This document shows, in pieces, positions 15,624 through 24,113 of a stretch of 64,000 bases of DNA. The stretch's first letter is position 1, and every line of letters starts with the position of its first letter. The DNA lies in NCBI RefSeq assembly GCF_014229245.1, contig NZ_JAARZJ010000002.1, positions 1-64,000 of the forward strand. The letters run 5' to 3'. The notes beneath the pieces were generated by a model, which saw only the letters and a list, made by a program, of their open reading frames with translations, ran no database searches and was not told where the DNA came from. The DNA is from Listeria farberi. GTDB lineage: Bacteria; Bacillota; Bacilli; Lactobacillales; Listeriaceae. A program made the position numbers and the translations under genes.

Positions 15624-17084
15624 GTGAAAAAAGAAACACATGGCGAAATTCGTCGTGACTTAAAGACAAGGCATCTGTCTATGATTGCCATTGGTGGTTC
15701 CATCGGTACAGGTTTATTTTTAGCAAGTGGAAATGCGATTCATACTGCAGGGCCTGGTGGAGCACTAGTTGCTTATATTGCGATTGGTATCATGGTGTAC
15801 TTTTTAATGACAAGCTTAGGTGAAATGGCTACATACATGCCTGTTTCCGGCTCATTTAGTACGTATGCTAGTCGATTTGTCGATCCGGCTTTCGGTTTTG
15901 CGCTTGGTTGGAATTATTGGTTTAACTGGGCAATCACGCTTGCGGTCGATATTTCAACAGCGGCGATTATTGTTCAATTTTGGTTGCCGAATACGCCTGC
16001 TTGGCTCTGGAGTGCGATTTTCTTACTCTTGATTTTCGGTTTAAATGCCCTATCGGTAAAAGCTTACGGGGAGTCAGAGTACTGGTTCTCGATTATTAAA
16101 GTAGCAACCGTTATTATTTTTCTCATCGTTGGTGTGCTGACAATTGTTGGTATTCTTGGCGGCGAAGTGATTGGCTTTTCTAACTTTACAGCAGGAGATG
16201 CACCATTTAAAGGTGGTTTTTTCGCGATATTAGGTACGTTCTTGATTGCTGGATTTTCTTTTCAAGGTACTGAAATGGTTGGGATTGCAGCTGGTGAAAG
16301 TGCTACTCCAGAAAAAAGTGTTCCTAAGGCGATTAAGCAAGTTTTCTGGCGGATTTTGTTATTTTATATTTTTGCGATTTTTATTATCGGGATGATTATT
16401 CCTTATACTAATCCAAATTTGCTTAGTGCCGAGGCAACAGATGTGGCAATTAGCCCATTTACACTCGTATTTGAAAAAGCTGGGCTTGCATTTGCGGCTT
16501 CTGTGATGAATGCGGTTATTCTGACGTCTGTTCTATCCGCCGGTAATTCAGGTCTTTACGCTTCTACAAGAATGCTTTGGGCAATGGCTCGTGATAAAAA
16601 AGCACCTAAATTCTTAGGCAAAGTAAACCGTCGTGGTATTCCAATGGCTGCACTTATTGTGACAACTATTGTTGGTGCGATGACATTCATTACTACACTA
16701 ACTGAAAATGGTACGGTGATTTATACGTGGCTCCTTTCAGCATCTGGGTTAACCGGATTTATCGCTTGGGTTGGCATCGCTATTAGCCATTACCGTTTCC
16801 GAAAAGCATTTATAAAACAAGGACACGATTTAAGTGAGCTGAAATATAAAGCAAAATTTTTCCCTTTTGGTCCGATTTTAGCTTTGATTTTATGTATTTT
16901 AGTCATTGTTGGTCAAGATTACGCGGCATTTTTAAAACCAGAATTTACGAATCCTGCTTGGTGGCAAAAAATCGGTATTTCTTATATCGGCCTCCCTATT
17001 TTCCTTATTTTCTGGTTATCATTTAAATTTACAAATAAAACAAAAGTCATTCCACTGGAAGACTGCAAATTTGATCAAAAATAA
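15624..17084 (+). CDS. lysP: Lysine-specific APC-family permease
   Basis: The 486-aa transporter has 12 predicted membrane helices. It begins with RRDLKTRHLSMIAIGGSIGTGLFLASG, the signature of the amino-acid/polyamine/organocation (AAT) family, and keeps GNSGLYASTRMLWA near residue 310. The lysine riboswitch directly upstream identifies lysine as the substrate. GTG 15624 is the start, with AAGGGAG seven bases before. It is a proton-driven uptake system shut off when lysine is plentiful. Confidence 0.92.
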   Translation: MKKETHGEIRRDLKTRHLSMIAIGGSIGTGLFLASGNAIHTAGPGGALVAYIAIGIMVYFLMTSLGEMATYMPVSGSFSTYASRFVDPAFGFALGWNYWFNWAITLAVDISTAAIIVQFWLPNTPAWLWSAIFLLLIFGLNALSVKAYGESEYWFSIIKVATVIIFLIVGVLTIVGILGGEVIGFSNFTAGDAPFKGGFFAILGTFLIAGFSFQGTEMVGIAAGESATPEKSVPKAIKQVFWRILLFYIFAIFIIGMIIPYTNPNLLSAEATDVAISPFTLVFEKAGLAFAASVMNAVILTSVLSAGNSGLYASTRMLWAMARDKKAPKFLGKVNRRGIPMAALIVTTIVGAMTFITTLTENGTVIYTWLLSASGLTGFIAWVGIAISHYRFRKAFIKQGHDLSELKYKAKFFPFGPILALILCILVIVGQDYAAFLKPEFTNPAWWQKIGISYIGLPIFLIFWLSFKFTNKTKVIPLEDCKFDQK

Positions 17085-17137
17085 AAAAACATCTCTTGTT
17101 CATTCATTTTTACTTGAATGATACAGGAGATATTTTT
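17083..17137. terminator. Bidirectional intrinsic terminator
   Basis: ATCTCTTGTTCATTCA (17091-17106) pairs with the segment at 17115-17131 (TGAATGA then GGAGAT, a few mismatches). A7 and T5 tracts flank it. It serves lysP and the converging MarR gene. Confidence 0.8.
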
Positions 17138-17597
17138 ATTTACTCTTTTTTAGTAAGGTTTCTACTTTTTTATTTAAACGGATTAATTCTTCTATTTCTG
17201 TTTCGGTAAGGTTTTCGAACACTTTCATCATCGCTTTGTACATAAAAGCGTTTGCAGTGGAACGCTTAGATAAGTCTTCTCCTTTTTTTGAAAGTTTTAA
17301 TGTTAAATCCATATTATCCGTTGGAATCGTTTTGTTTAATTTTACAACAAGACCTAAGCTAATTAACCCGTCCACATTAGCCGCGGCAGAACTTCCAGTA
17401 ATTATTAATCGTTTCGTTAAATCCGCCACTGAAATACCAGGGGTGCTATAAATCACATTTATCATGGCAAGTTGCTGAATGGTTAGTCCTAAGCTTGCCG
17501 CATTTTGATCGGCGTATCCCGCTGAAATCCGCTGTATGGACCAATAAGTTTTTAATAATTCACTAATATTTTCTGTATCTGTATTAATTTTTGCCAT
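17136..17597 (-). CDS. MarR family transcriptional regulator
   Basis: The 153-aa winged-helix protein has SVADLTKRLIITGSSAAANVDGLISLGLVVKLN as its DNA-binding helices and a C-terminal dimerisation helix rich in Glu/Leu. Two adjacent ATGs exist, and the second (17597) has the better seven-base spacing from GGAGG. It is divergent from the YceI gene. The shared 250-base region has inverted repeats over the yceI promoter, so it most likely controls yceI and itself. The signal is unknown. Confidence 0.85.
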   Translation of the reverse strand: MAKINTDTENISELLKTYWSIQRISAGYADQNAASLGLTIQQLAMINVIYSTPGISVADLTKRLIITGSSAAANVDGLISLGLVVKLNKTIPTDNMDLTLKLSKKGEDLSKRSTANAFMYKAMMKVFENLTETEIEELIRLNKKVETLLKKSK

Positions 17598-17690
17598 CAT
17601 TCAACCTCCTCTTTCCATCTATTCTACGCACTTTGTCAGAAAAACTCAATCATATTTACGAAAAAAACATATTTCAATACGTTTTTATAG

Positions 17691-17734
17691 TTGCTTATTA
17701 AAAGTAAGTGTGATATAGTTTACTTATAAACAGT
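17691..17734 (+). promoter_or_regulatory. yceI promoter with overlapping inverted repeats
   Basis: TTGCTT (17691-17696) and TATAGT (17714-17719) are 17 bases apart. AAGTAA...TTACTT (17702-17725) and GTTTA-CTTA-TAAAC (17718-17731) overlap the -10 region and start point, as expected for a repressor such as the divergent MarR protein. Confidence 0.55.
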
Positions 17735-17776
17735 GAAGCTATTGCTTTTCTAACGTGTAAAAGTATTTTTTCTAAG

Positions 17777-17802
17777 GTTTAATATGAAACAATTTAGGCT
17801 AG
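17777..17802 (+). promoter_or_regulatory. Weak SigB-like promoter upstream of yceI
   Basis: GTTT (17777-17780), 16 bases, then GGCTAG (17797-17802). The -10 matches GGGWAT at only part of its positions. I propose it because, from memory, the L. monocytogenes homologue Lmo0796 belongs to the SigB regulon. Confidence 0.35.
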
Positions 17803-17851
17803 ATTATAAGAGAATGCTTTTATAAAAAAACATATTTGGAGGAATGAAAAA

Positions 17852-18382
17852 ATGACAGTAGAAAAATGGAACGTAGACCCAGCGCATAGTTCAATCGAAT
17901 TTCAAGTAAAACACATGATGGTATCAAAAGTAAAAGGTGCATTTAGCGATTTCACAGCGGATATCGAAATGGATCCAGAAGATTTAACTTCTGCAAAATT
18001 AAACTTCTCTGTATCAGCAGCTTCTGTAGATACTCGCCAAGCACAACGCGATGGTCATCTAAAAAGTGAAGATTTCTTTAATGTAGAAAAATATCCAAAC
18101 GTTACTTTTACCGCAACAAAAATCACTGCTGATGGCGATGATGAATACGAAGTGACTGGTGATTTAACGATTCGCGACGTAACAAAACCTCTTACACTAG
18201 AAGTAAGCTATGAAGGTACTGGAAAAGATCCCAACACTGGTAATATGGTAGCTGGTTTTGAAGCAAAAGGTAAATTCAACCGTAAAGACTTTGGTCTAAA
18301 TTACAATGCTGCGTTAGAAACTGGCGGCGTACTTATTGGTGACGAAGTAAAATTAAACATTCAAATCGAAGCAAGCAAATAA
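17852..18382 (+). CDS. YceI-like lipocalin-fold protein
   Basis: The 176-aa protein has the full YceI pattern: WNVDPAHSSIEFQVKHMMVSKVKGAFSDF at the start, SVDTRQAQRDGHLKSEDFFNVEKYP in the middle and the MVAGFEAKGKFNRKDFGLNYN block near the C-terminus. The family binds isoprenoid-like amphiphiles in a beta-barrel. There is no signal peptide, so it is cytoplasmic. TTGGAGG precedes the ATG by nine bases. It is transcribed alone, divergently from a MarR gene, and ends in a strong terminator. Confidence 0.92.
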   Translation: MTVEKWNVDPAHSSIEFQVKHMMVSKVKGAFSDFTADIEMDPEDLTSAKLNFSVSAASVDTRQAQRDGHLKSEDFFNVEKYPNVTFTATKITADGDDEYEVTGDLTIRDVTKPLTLEVSYEGTGKDPNTGNMVAGFEAKGKFNRKDFGLNYNAALETGGVLIGDEVKLNIQIEASK

Positions 18383-18389
18383 TGGTTGA

Positions 18390-18423
18390 AACTACGAATA
18401 GCTAGCCTATTCGTAGTTTTTTT
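18390..18423 (+). terminator. Intrinsic terminator of yceI
   Basis: AACTACGAATAG (18390-18401) pairs perfectly with CTATTCGTAGTT (18407-18418) and runs into T7. Confidence 0.92.
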
Positions 18424-18489
18424 GTAGCTTTATCCGCCCTTTTAAGCTAAAATAGTTCTATTGTTTAAAAAAAGGGGGCTAACATCGCT

Positions 18490-19410
18490 ATGGAAAATAA
18501 ACAAAATGGACAGCTGGGCGGGATTATCGCTGGCGCTCTCGCTTATGTGTGTTGGGGCGTTCTTCCAATCTACTGGAAGCTAGTTACTCATGTTCCACCA
18601 ATGGAGATTTTGGCCTATAGAATTATATGGTCTTTTATTTTTATGTTATTTTTAATCGTTTGTTTACGAAAAGCTTCGATGGTTTTTCAAGAAACGAAAG
18701 ATGTTTTACTTAAACCGAAAACGCTTATCGCTATTATCGCCGCGGCTTTTTTAGTTACAGCAAACTGGTATTTATTCATTTATACGGTGAATAGTGGGCA
18801 TGTGACAGAGGCAAGTCTTGGTTACTACATCAATCCACTTGTCAACGTACTTCTTGCAACTGTTATTTTAAAGGAACGATTAAGTCGTGGAGAAATTATT
18901 GCAGTTATCTCTGCTACAATTGGTGTTTTAATACTTACATGGCATCTTGGCTCTGTTCCTTTTGCAGCGATTGGGATGGCTGTTACCTTCTCTCTTTACG
19001 GTCTGATTAAAAAAGTTGTTTCCGTTTCAGTCTGGACTGGCTTAACGCTTGAGACAATGATTATCACACCATTCGCACTTATTTATGTTATATTTTTCGC
19101 AACCAATGGATTAATGCAGTATCCTGCAGAAACCAATATTATTTTAGTTGGTGCTGGTGTCGTTACCGCTATACCGCTGCTTTTATTTGCCACTGCTGCG
19201 AAGAAAATCAGCTATACAATGGTTGGATTCTTGCAGTACATCGGTCCAACGTTAATGCTTGCACTTGGTGTCTTACTATTCAAAGAAAGCTTTGACCACA
19301 TTCAATTATTTGCGTTCATGTTCATTTGGTTAGCATTGATTATTTTCACGATTTCTCACATTTATTCCGCAGCCAAAATCAAACAACTAGCAAACGCCAC
19401 AAAAAAATAA
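18490..19410 (+). CDS. rarD: RarD-like EamA-family transporter
   Basis: The 306-aa membrane protein has ten predicted helices in two EamA repeats. GALAYVCWGVLPIYWKL at the start and LGYYINPLVNVLLATVILKERL near residue 115 are the RarD hallmarks. Drug/metabolite transporters of this type export small molecules, and the substrate is unknown. GGGGG lies about 11 bases before the ATG. No clear terminator follows. The next gene has its own probable SigB promoter beginning two bases after the rarD stop codon. Confidence 0.88.
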   Translation: MENKQNGQLGGIIAGALAYVCWGVLPIYWKLVTHVPPMEILAYRIIWSFIFMLFLIVCLRKASMVFQETKDVLLKPKTLIAIIAAAFLVTANWYLFIYTVNSGHVTEASLGYYINPLVNVLLATVILKERLSRGEIIAVISATIGVLILTWHLGSVPFAAIGMAVTFSLYGLIKKVVSVSVWTGLTLETMIITPFALIYVIFFATNGLMQYPAETNIILVGAGVVTAIPLLLFATAAKKISYTMVGFLQYIGPTLMLALGVLLFKESFDHIQLFAFMFIWLALIIFTISHIYSAAKIKQLANATKK

Positions 19411-19412
19411 AT

Positions 19413-19438
19413 GTTTCCCAGTCCCCTCTTTCGGGAAT
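19413..19438 (+). promoter_or_regulatory. Probable SigB promoter
   Basis: GTTT (19413-19416), 16 bases, GGGAAT (19433-19438) fits the Listeria SigB consensus GTTT-N13-17-GGGWAT without mismatch. It directly precedes the oxidoreductase gene, whose homologue Lmo0794 I remember as a SigB-regulon member. Confidence 0.75.
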
Positions 19439-19460
19439 AATTCTTCTATCAAACGAGAAT

Positions 19461-19492
19461 CTATTCCATAAAAATGAATAGGGGGCTTTTTT
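19461..19492 (+). promoter_or_regulatory. Hairpin and T-tract overlapping the ribosome site
   Basis: CTATTC (19461-19466) pairs with GAATAG (19476-19481), directly followed by the GGGGG ribosome site and T6, with the ATG at 19494. An alternative stem joins AGTCCCCT (19420-19427) to AGGGGGCT (19480-19487). Transcripts from the SigB promoter would carry only the first stem. Confidence 0.4.
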
Positions 19493-19493
19493 C

Positions 19494-20135
19494 ATGAAAA
19501 TTGGTATCATTGGTGCTACGGGCCGAGCTGGTTCAAGGATTCTAGAAGAAGCAAAAAACCGTGGCCACGAAGTAACAGCTATTGTTAGAAACGCTGGGAA
19601 AATAACGCAAACGCATAAAGATATTAATATTTTACAAAAAGATATTTTTGATTTAACGCTTTCCGATTTATCTGATCAAAATGTCGTAGTTGATGCTTAC
19701 GGGGTCAGCCCAGAGGAAGCAGAAAAACATGTCACTTCACTTGATCACTTAATTTCTGTTTTAAATGGAACGGTTTCTCCGCGCTTACTTGTCGTTGGCG
19801 GCGCAGCTAGTCTTCAAATTGATGAAGATGGAAATACCCTTTTAGAATCTAAAGGGCTTCGGGAAGCACCCTACTATCCAACTGCTCATGCGCAAGCGAA
19901 ACAATTAGAGCATTTAAAAGCGCATAAAGCAGAGCTCAGTTGGACGTACATTAGCCCTTCTGCCATGTTTGAGCCTGGTGAACGTACTGGAGATTATCAA
20001 ATAGGGCGAGATCATCTTTTATTTGGTAGCGATGGCAATAGTTTTATCAGTATGGAAGATTACGCTATCGCTGTACTAGATGAGATTGAGCGACCAAATC
20101 ACTTGAATGAACGGTTTACAGTGGCTGGAAAATAA
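19494..20135 (+). CDS. NmrA/YwnB-like NAD(P)-binding oxidoreductase
   Basis: The 213-aa atypical short-chain dehydrogenase begins MKIGIIGATGRAGSRILEEA, the dinucleotide-binding GxxGxxG site at residues 7-12. It has LLVVGGAASL and a late SYISPSA-like segment (SWTYISPSAMFEPG). Members act as flavin-type reductases or redox sensors, and the substrate is not evident. A SigB-type promoter upstream predicts stress induction. GGGGG eight bases before ATG supports the start. It is monocistronic with a strong terminator. Confidence 0.88.
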   Translation: MKIGIIGATGRAGSRILEEAKNRGHEVTAIVRNAGKITQTHKDINILQKDIFDLTLSDLSDQNVVVDAYGVSPEEAEKHVTSLDHLISVLNGTVSPRLLVVGGAASLQIDEDGNTLLESKGLREAPYYPTAHAQAKQLEHLKAHKAELSWTYISPSAMFEPGERTGDYQIGRDHLLFGSDGNSFISMEDYAIAVLDEIERPNHLNERFTVAGK

Positions 20136-20143
20136 TACGAAAG

Positions 20144-20176
20144 TCGAAGGAGCAAAACGCCTCCTTCGATTTTTTT
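20144..20176 (+). terminator. Intrinsic terminator
   Basis: TCGAAGGAG (20144-20152) pairs with CTCCTTCGA (20161-20169), followed by T7. Confidence 0.92.
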
Positions 20177-20249
20177 ATCCGAAATAATACTCCCCATTGG
20201 TAGGAACTTCCTGTATACTAGTGCTATATGCAAAAAAGGGAGGAAGAAA

Positions 20250-20951
20250 ATGGTTTTACTTGGTGCGCTAGTTAATGGGCTAGGGATTTTAATTGGTTCA
20301 ATAATTGGCATGAAATTACATAATATCCCTGAACGTATGAAAGACACGGTCATGAAAGGGATGGGGTTATCCGTTATCGTCCTTGGCATTCAAATGGCAT
20401 TTAAAACGAGCAATTCGCTGATTGTTATTTTAAGTATTTGTTTTGGAGCTGTTATTGGTGAATGGCTTAATATAGATTACCATCTTAACCAACTTGGGCA
20501 CTGGATTGAACGGAAAGTCGGTGCAAAAGGTAAAAGCAATGTTTCAAAAGGCTTTGTGACTGCTACACTTATTTTTGTGATTGGCGCGATGGGAATTATA
20601 GGTGCGCTTGATAGTGGGATTCGCGGTAATCATGATGTGCTTTATACGAAATCAGTAATGGATGGGTTTATCGCCCTTCTTCTTAGTACAACACTTGGTT
20701 GGGGCGTTATGTTATCGGCTATTCCGGTGTTTTTATTTGAAGGCCTTATCGCGCTTTTTGCAACACAAATTAATCAATTTATTCCAGCAGACCTGATGGC
20801 CCTAATTATTAAAGAACTAACGGCTACTGGCGGAATTATGATTTTGGCTATTGGTCTCAACTTGCTCGGTTTAACGAAAATCCGGGTCGCGAATCTGGTT
20901 CCGGGGATTTTGGTTGTTGCGCTAATTGTTGCTGGAATCTATTATTTTTAA
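20250..20951 (+). CDS. DUF554 membrane protein
   Basis: The 233-aa protein has about six to seven membrane helices and the DUF554 (YdfK/YqgA) pattern: LGALVNGLGILIGSIIGM at the start, GEWLNIDYHLNQLG, and GALDSGIRGNHDVLYTKSVMDGF. Function is not known, and a transport role is only presumed. GGGAGG precedes the ATG. It converges with the amidase gene and overlaps its end by four bases, so no terminator fits between them. Confidence 0.85.
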   Translation: MVLLGALVNGLGILIGSIIGMKLHNIPERMKDTVMKGMGLSVIVLGIQMAFKTSNSLIVILSICFGAVIGEWLNIDYHLNQLGHWIERKVGAKGKSNVSKGFVTATLIFVIGAMGIIGALDSGIRGNHDVLYTKSVMDGFIALLLSTTLGWGVMLSAIPVFLFEGLIALFATQINQFIPADLMALIIKELTATGGIMILAIGLNLLGLTKIRVANLVPGILVVALIVAGIYYF

Positions 20952-21838
20952 TTTCGTTTAAATGGTGGTTTTACATCTAAATTTATTAAATCAGTATATG
21001 TTTGCGGTTTTCTGTAGGCATTTCCCCAAGTTTCATTTTCCCGGTAATTTCGAATAGCATCTAAATTAAATTCAGCAATAAAAACGCCCTCTGAAACGTC
21101 ATCTGTTTCTATAATTGTATTATCTTGGTAATCCCCGTTTTTATTAAAAACAATCGGGGAAAAAGCAGTAGATCTCCCCCATTTTTCTCTAGGATAGTTT
21201 GCCATTGCGACGCCAACCATATTTTCAAATGCACGAGAGTTTAGTTGGTTAAGCCTAGCTGGATTCATTTCACAAGCATTTGGAACAAGGATAATTTCTG
21301 CTCCTTTTAGCATTAATACTCTGGCGCTTTCTGGAAATTCTCTGTCATAACAAATCATCACACCAAGTTTTATCTCATCAAACTCAGAAACATTAAATTC
21401 ATCCCCGCTTTGTAGTAAAGTTTCTAAAGAAAAATCACATGTATGAACTTTAGCGTAATCTAAAATTATTTCTCCATTTCGGTCAATTATAATAGCTGTA
21501 TTTTGCGGTTTTTGCTTTGTTTTAGATAAATAAGTAGCACAAACACCAATGTTTAGTTCTTTTGCGAGTTTTTTTAAAGTAGTAACATATGTGCTATCTC
21601 CTGCTACTGCATCTGCCAACCACCGCGTACGCTCTTCTTCAAAACTGGCATCCATTGGCTCATCAAAGGCTGTGTCAAAAGGTGGTGCGTAGCCGTTTGA
21701 CCACATTTCAGGAAAAAGAACTAAATCTGCCTCTTTTTTATGAGCTTCTTGTATATACTTCACAGATAAATTTAAATTTGCCTCTTTGTTATTTGGTACT
21801 GCTTCATGTTGTACTAAAGCGCTTTTAAGATTAACCAT
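20948..21838 (-). CDS. Carbon-nitrogen hydrolase (nitrilase superfamily)
   Basis: The 296-aa enzyme carries the catalytic triad context: Glu44 in LFPEMWSNGY, Lys in DYAKVHTCDFSLE, and Cys in LGVMICYDREFPESA. The family hydrolyses amides such as deaminated glutathione, omega-amides or N-carbamoyl compounds, and the exact substrate cannot be read here. ATG 21838 has GGAGG six bases upstream. The longer frame from TTG 21856 contains the ribosome site. It stands alone and overlaps the converging DUF554 gene by four bases. Confidence 0.88.
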   Translation of the reverse strand: MVNLKSALVQHEAVPNNKEANLNLSVKYIQEAHKKEADLVLFPEMWSNGYAPPFDTAFDEPMDASFEEERTRWLADAVAGDSTYVTTLKKLAKELNIGVCATYLSKTKQKPQNTAIIIDRNGEIILDYAKVHTCDFSLETLLQSGDEFNVSEFDEIKLGVMICYDREFPESARVLMLKGAEIILVPNACEMNPARLNQLNSRAFENMVGVAMANYPREKWGRSTAFSPIVFNKNGDYQDNTIIETDDVSEGVFIAEFNLDAIRNYRENETWGNAYRKPQTYTDLINLDVKPPFKRN

Positions 21839-21892
21839 GTGCCCCCTCCTATCCAACTAATTAACGCAATTATAACATCTATTGTTAAAAAC

Positions 21893-21926
21893 AAAAAAAC
21901 ACCAACAGCCCGAAAGTTGTTGGTGT
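21893..21926 (-). terminator. Intrinsic terminator of the lipoprotein gene
   Basis: ACACCAACA (21899-21907) pairs with TGTTGGTGT (21918-21926), and the A6 run on the left gives U6 on the minus strand. Confidence 0.88.
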
Positions 21927-21937
21927 CTATATAAATC

Positions 21938-22594
21938 TTAGTTCATACCACCCATGAAGAAGGCTGTTGTTAATTCTTGCATGAACGCCATATCGTTTTG
22001 CATTTTCCATAATGCATCATCATCTGGATCAGCTTTTAGTTTAAGTGTAACTGTTTTAGCTTCAGATACTGCATCTGCATTTTGAACAGCTTTCGTATAG
22101 ATTTCCATTGTTTTTTCAGCCATTTTTTGATCATCTGTAGCAATTGATGGATCAGCTGTTGCTGCTTTTGTTAGTTCTTCTACTAATTCTGTTTGAACAC
22201 CCTTCATGTCTAGCCCTTTAACAGCGAACTGAATTTCTGGACTTTCTTTGTCGTCATTTGTTACTTTAGTAGTATACGATGTTTTTTCGTTTACTTGTTT
22301 ACGAAGTGCATTATAGAAATCATCCACTTGTTTGTCTAAGTTCACGTCACTAGAAAAACTTGCAGTGAATGTACTAATGAAGCTTTCTTTAAAACTAGTT
22401 TCAAATTCTTTTTCAAATTTAGAACCATCTTCACCGTATACGTCTTTTACTTTATCTGTATCTTTATTGTAAACTACTGCGTTAACTGTGATTTCTCCTG
22501 CTTTTTTTGGTTCTACTCTTGACGCTCCACCACATGCACTTAAAACTAATACCATAGCAAGTACAAAAACCATACTAAATAACCCTTTTTTCAT
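21938..22594 (-). CDS. Surface lipoprotein, DUF5105-like
   Basis: The 218-aa protein has a lipoprotein signal peptide (MKKGLFSMVFVLAMVLVLSAC) with the lipobox LSAC at residues 18-21, so it is anchored outside the membrane. The mature part is acidic and helical, with NAVVYNKDTDKVKDVYG and repeated KFEKEFETSFKESF segments, as in DUF5105-type Listeria lipoproteins. Its role is unknown. ATG 22594 is preceded by AAGGGAG eight bases away, and the longer frame lacks a ribosome site. Confidence 0.85.
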   Translation of the reverse strand: MKKGLFSMVFVLAMVLVLSACGGASRVEPKKAGEITVNAVVYNKDTDKVKDVYGEDGSKFEKEFETSFKESFISTFTASFSSDVNLDKQVDDFYNALRKQVNEKTSYTTKVTNDDKESPEIQFAVKGLDMKGVQTELVEELTKAATADPSIATDDQKMAEKTMEIYTKAVQNADAVSEAKTVTLKLKADPDDDALWKMQNDMAFMQELTTAFFMGGMN

Positions 22595-22717
22595 TAAAAT
22601 ATCTCCCTTTCTTATTTGAATTCCATTTAATTGTACAGAAAGCAAGGATAAAAGCCAACTATTTAACTAATAATGTCATAATTTGTACATATTTCCAAAT
22701 TAAATGAGGTGAAACAC

Positions 22718-23194
22718 TTGAATAAAAAAACAAATGCATGTCGAATTTTAGATAAACAAAAGATTAGTTATCAATTACGTGAGTATAACTGGAGTGAAGA
22801 CACGCTCGATGCACTTCATGTTGCGGAAGAAACTGGCAATAATCCTGCACAGATTTTTAAAACACTTGTACTGACCGGTGACAAAACAGGGAATATCGTG
22901 GCATGCATTCCTGCCAATAAGTCCTTACATTTGAAGCATTTGGCAAAGATTAGTGGCAATAAAAAATGTGAATTGATTGCGGTGGACACGTTAGAGAAGC
23001 TGACAGGTTATATTCGCGGTGGATGTTCTCCAATTGGTATGAAAAAACTATTTCCAACTTTTATTGATAATAGTGCAGAACTGCTTGATACAATCTTAAT
23101 TTCGGCTGGAAAAAGGGGACTACAAATCGAATTAGTACCAGCTGACTTAAAAAAAGTAGTACGTGCGGAGTTTGCGATGATTACGGAAGAATGA
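22718..23194 (+). CDS. YbaK/EbsC-family Cys-tRNA(Pro) deacylase
   Basis: The 158-aa protein matches the YbaK trans-editing domain: KTNACRILDKQKISYQL at the start, HVAEETGNNPAQIFKTLVL near residue 42 and the GYIRGGCSPIGMKK loop near residue 103, which binds the tRNA 3' end. It hydrolyses Cys-tRNA(Pro) that escapes ProRS proofreading. The frame is open from GTG 22709, but GAGGTG is placed correctly only for TTG 22718. The PhzF-like gene follows 36 bases downstream and may be co-transcribed. Confidence 0.88.
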   Translation: MNKKTNACRILDKQKISYQLREYNWSEDTLDALHVAEETGNNPAQIFKTLVLTGDKTGNIVACIPANKSLHLKHLAKISGNKKCELIAVDTLEKLTGYIRGGCSPIGMKKLFPTFIDNSAELLDTILISAGKRGLQIELVPADLKKVVRAEFAMITEE

Positions 23195-23230
23195 AGAAGA
23201 ATTCGATTTTAACAAGGGAGTTTCGTTTTT

Positions 23231-24079
23231 ATGAATATATCTGTTTATGTTGCAAGTGCATTTAGTAAGAATAATAAAGGTGGAAATAAGGCTGGTGTAG
23301 TATTGAACGAACCAACATTAACCACCCTTCAAAAAATCACCATTGCAAAACAATTAGGCTATGCTGAAACAGCCTTCCTGACTGATTCTAACTTCGCCGA
23401 TTATAAATTAGAATATTTCACACCAAAAGAAGAAGTTGATTTATGTGGCCATGCGACAATCGGAACTTTCACGATTTTAATGCATTTACATAAACTGCTT
23501 AAAAATCAGTATACGATTGAAACTAATAGTGGCATTCTTACTATTACGATAAAAAATGGCACGATTTTCATGGAACAAAATCAACCAATTTTTTATGATG
23601 TCATTCCGCCCAATAAATTAATTAGTTGTTTTGACTTAAACTTTCTAAATACTAACTATCCTATTCAAATTGTGTCCACTGGTTTAAAAGATATATTAAT
23701 TCCAATCAAGAGTGAAGCAGTTTTACATGCCCTAAAGCCAAATTTTGAAAAGATTAAAGAAATCAGTAAAGAGTATGATGTGATTGGAATGCATCTATAT
23801 ACTTGTAGTAGTGACCGAATTATCTGTCGGAATTTCGCTCCATTATATGACATCAATGAAGAAGCAGCAACCGGGACCTCTAATGGGGCTTTAGCTTGTT
23901 ATCTTTATAAAAATCACTACTTGAGAAAAGAAAATTATGTATTTGAACAGGGCTATTCTTTACGCTCTCCTTCCAAAATTTCAGTTAATTTAGATGTCAA
24001 TGATAATAAGGAAATAGCAAAAGTATATGTGGGTGGTAAAGGATATTTCTGTGAAAAGAAGGATTTAACTATTGAATAG
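23231..24079 (+). CDS. PhzF family isomerase
   Basis: The 282-aa protein has the two-lobed diaminopimelate-epimerase-like fold. GGNKAGVVL near residue 19, LCGHATIGTF near residue 73 and EAATGTSNGALACYL near residue 216 are the PhzF motifs. PhzF in phenazine makers isomerises DHHA, but there are no other phenazine genes here, so its substrate is unknown. It lies just after the YbaK gene and shares the strong terminator at its end with the converging giant gene. Confidence 0.88.
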   Translation: MNISVYVASAFSKNNKGGNKAGVVLNEPTLTTLQKITIAKQLGYAETAFLTDSNFADYKLEYFTPKEEVDLCGHATIGTFTILMHLHKLLKNQYTIETNSGILTITIKNGTIFMEQNQPIFYDVIPPNKLISCFDLNFLNTNYPIQIVSTGLKDILIPIKSEAVLHALKPNFEKIKEISKEYDVIGMHLYTCSSDRIICRNFAPLYDINEEAATGTSNGALACYLYKNHYLRKENYVFEQGYSLRSPSKISVNLDVNDNKEIAKVYVGGKGYFCEKKDLTIE

Positions 24080-24080
24080 A

Positions 24081-24111
24081 AAAAAGCCGCCCCTTATAGG
24101 GGCGGCTTTTT
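24081..24111. terminator. Bidirectional GC-rich terminator
   Basis: GCCGCCCC (24086-24093) pairs with GGGGCGGC (24099-24106), flanked by A5 and T5. It serves the PhzF gene and the converging giant gene. Confidence 0.93.
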
Positions 24112-24113
24112 GA

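Noticed and set aside
15416-15658. Open frame of 80 codons upstream of lysP
   Set aside because: It overlaps the lysine aptamer, the terminator and the lysP start, has no ribosome site, and is fully explained by the riboswitch.
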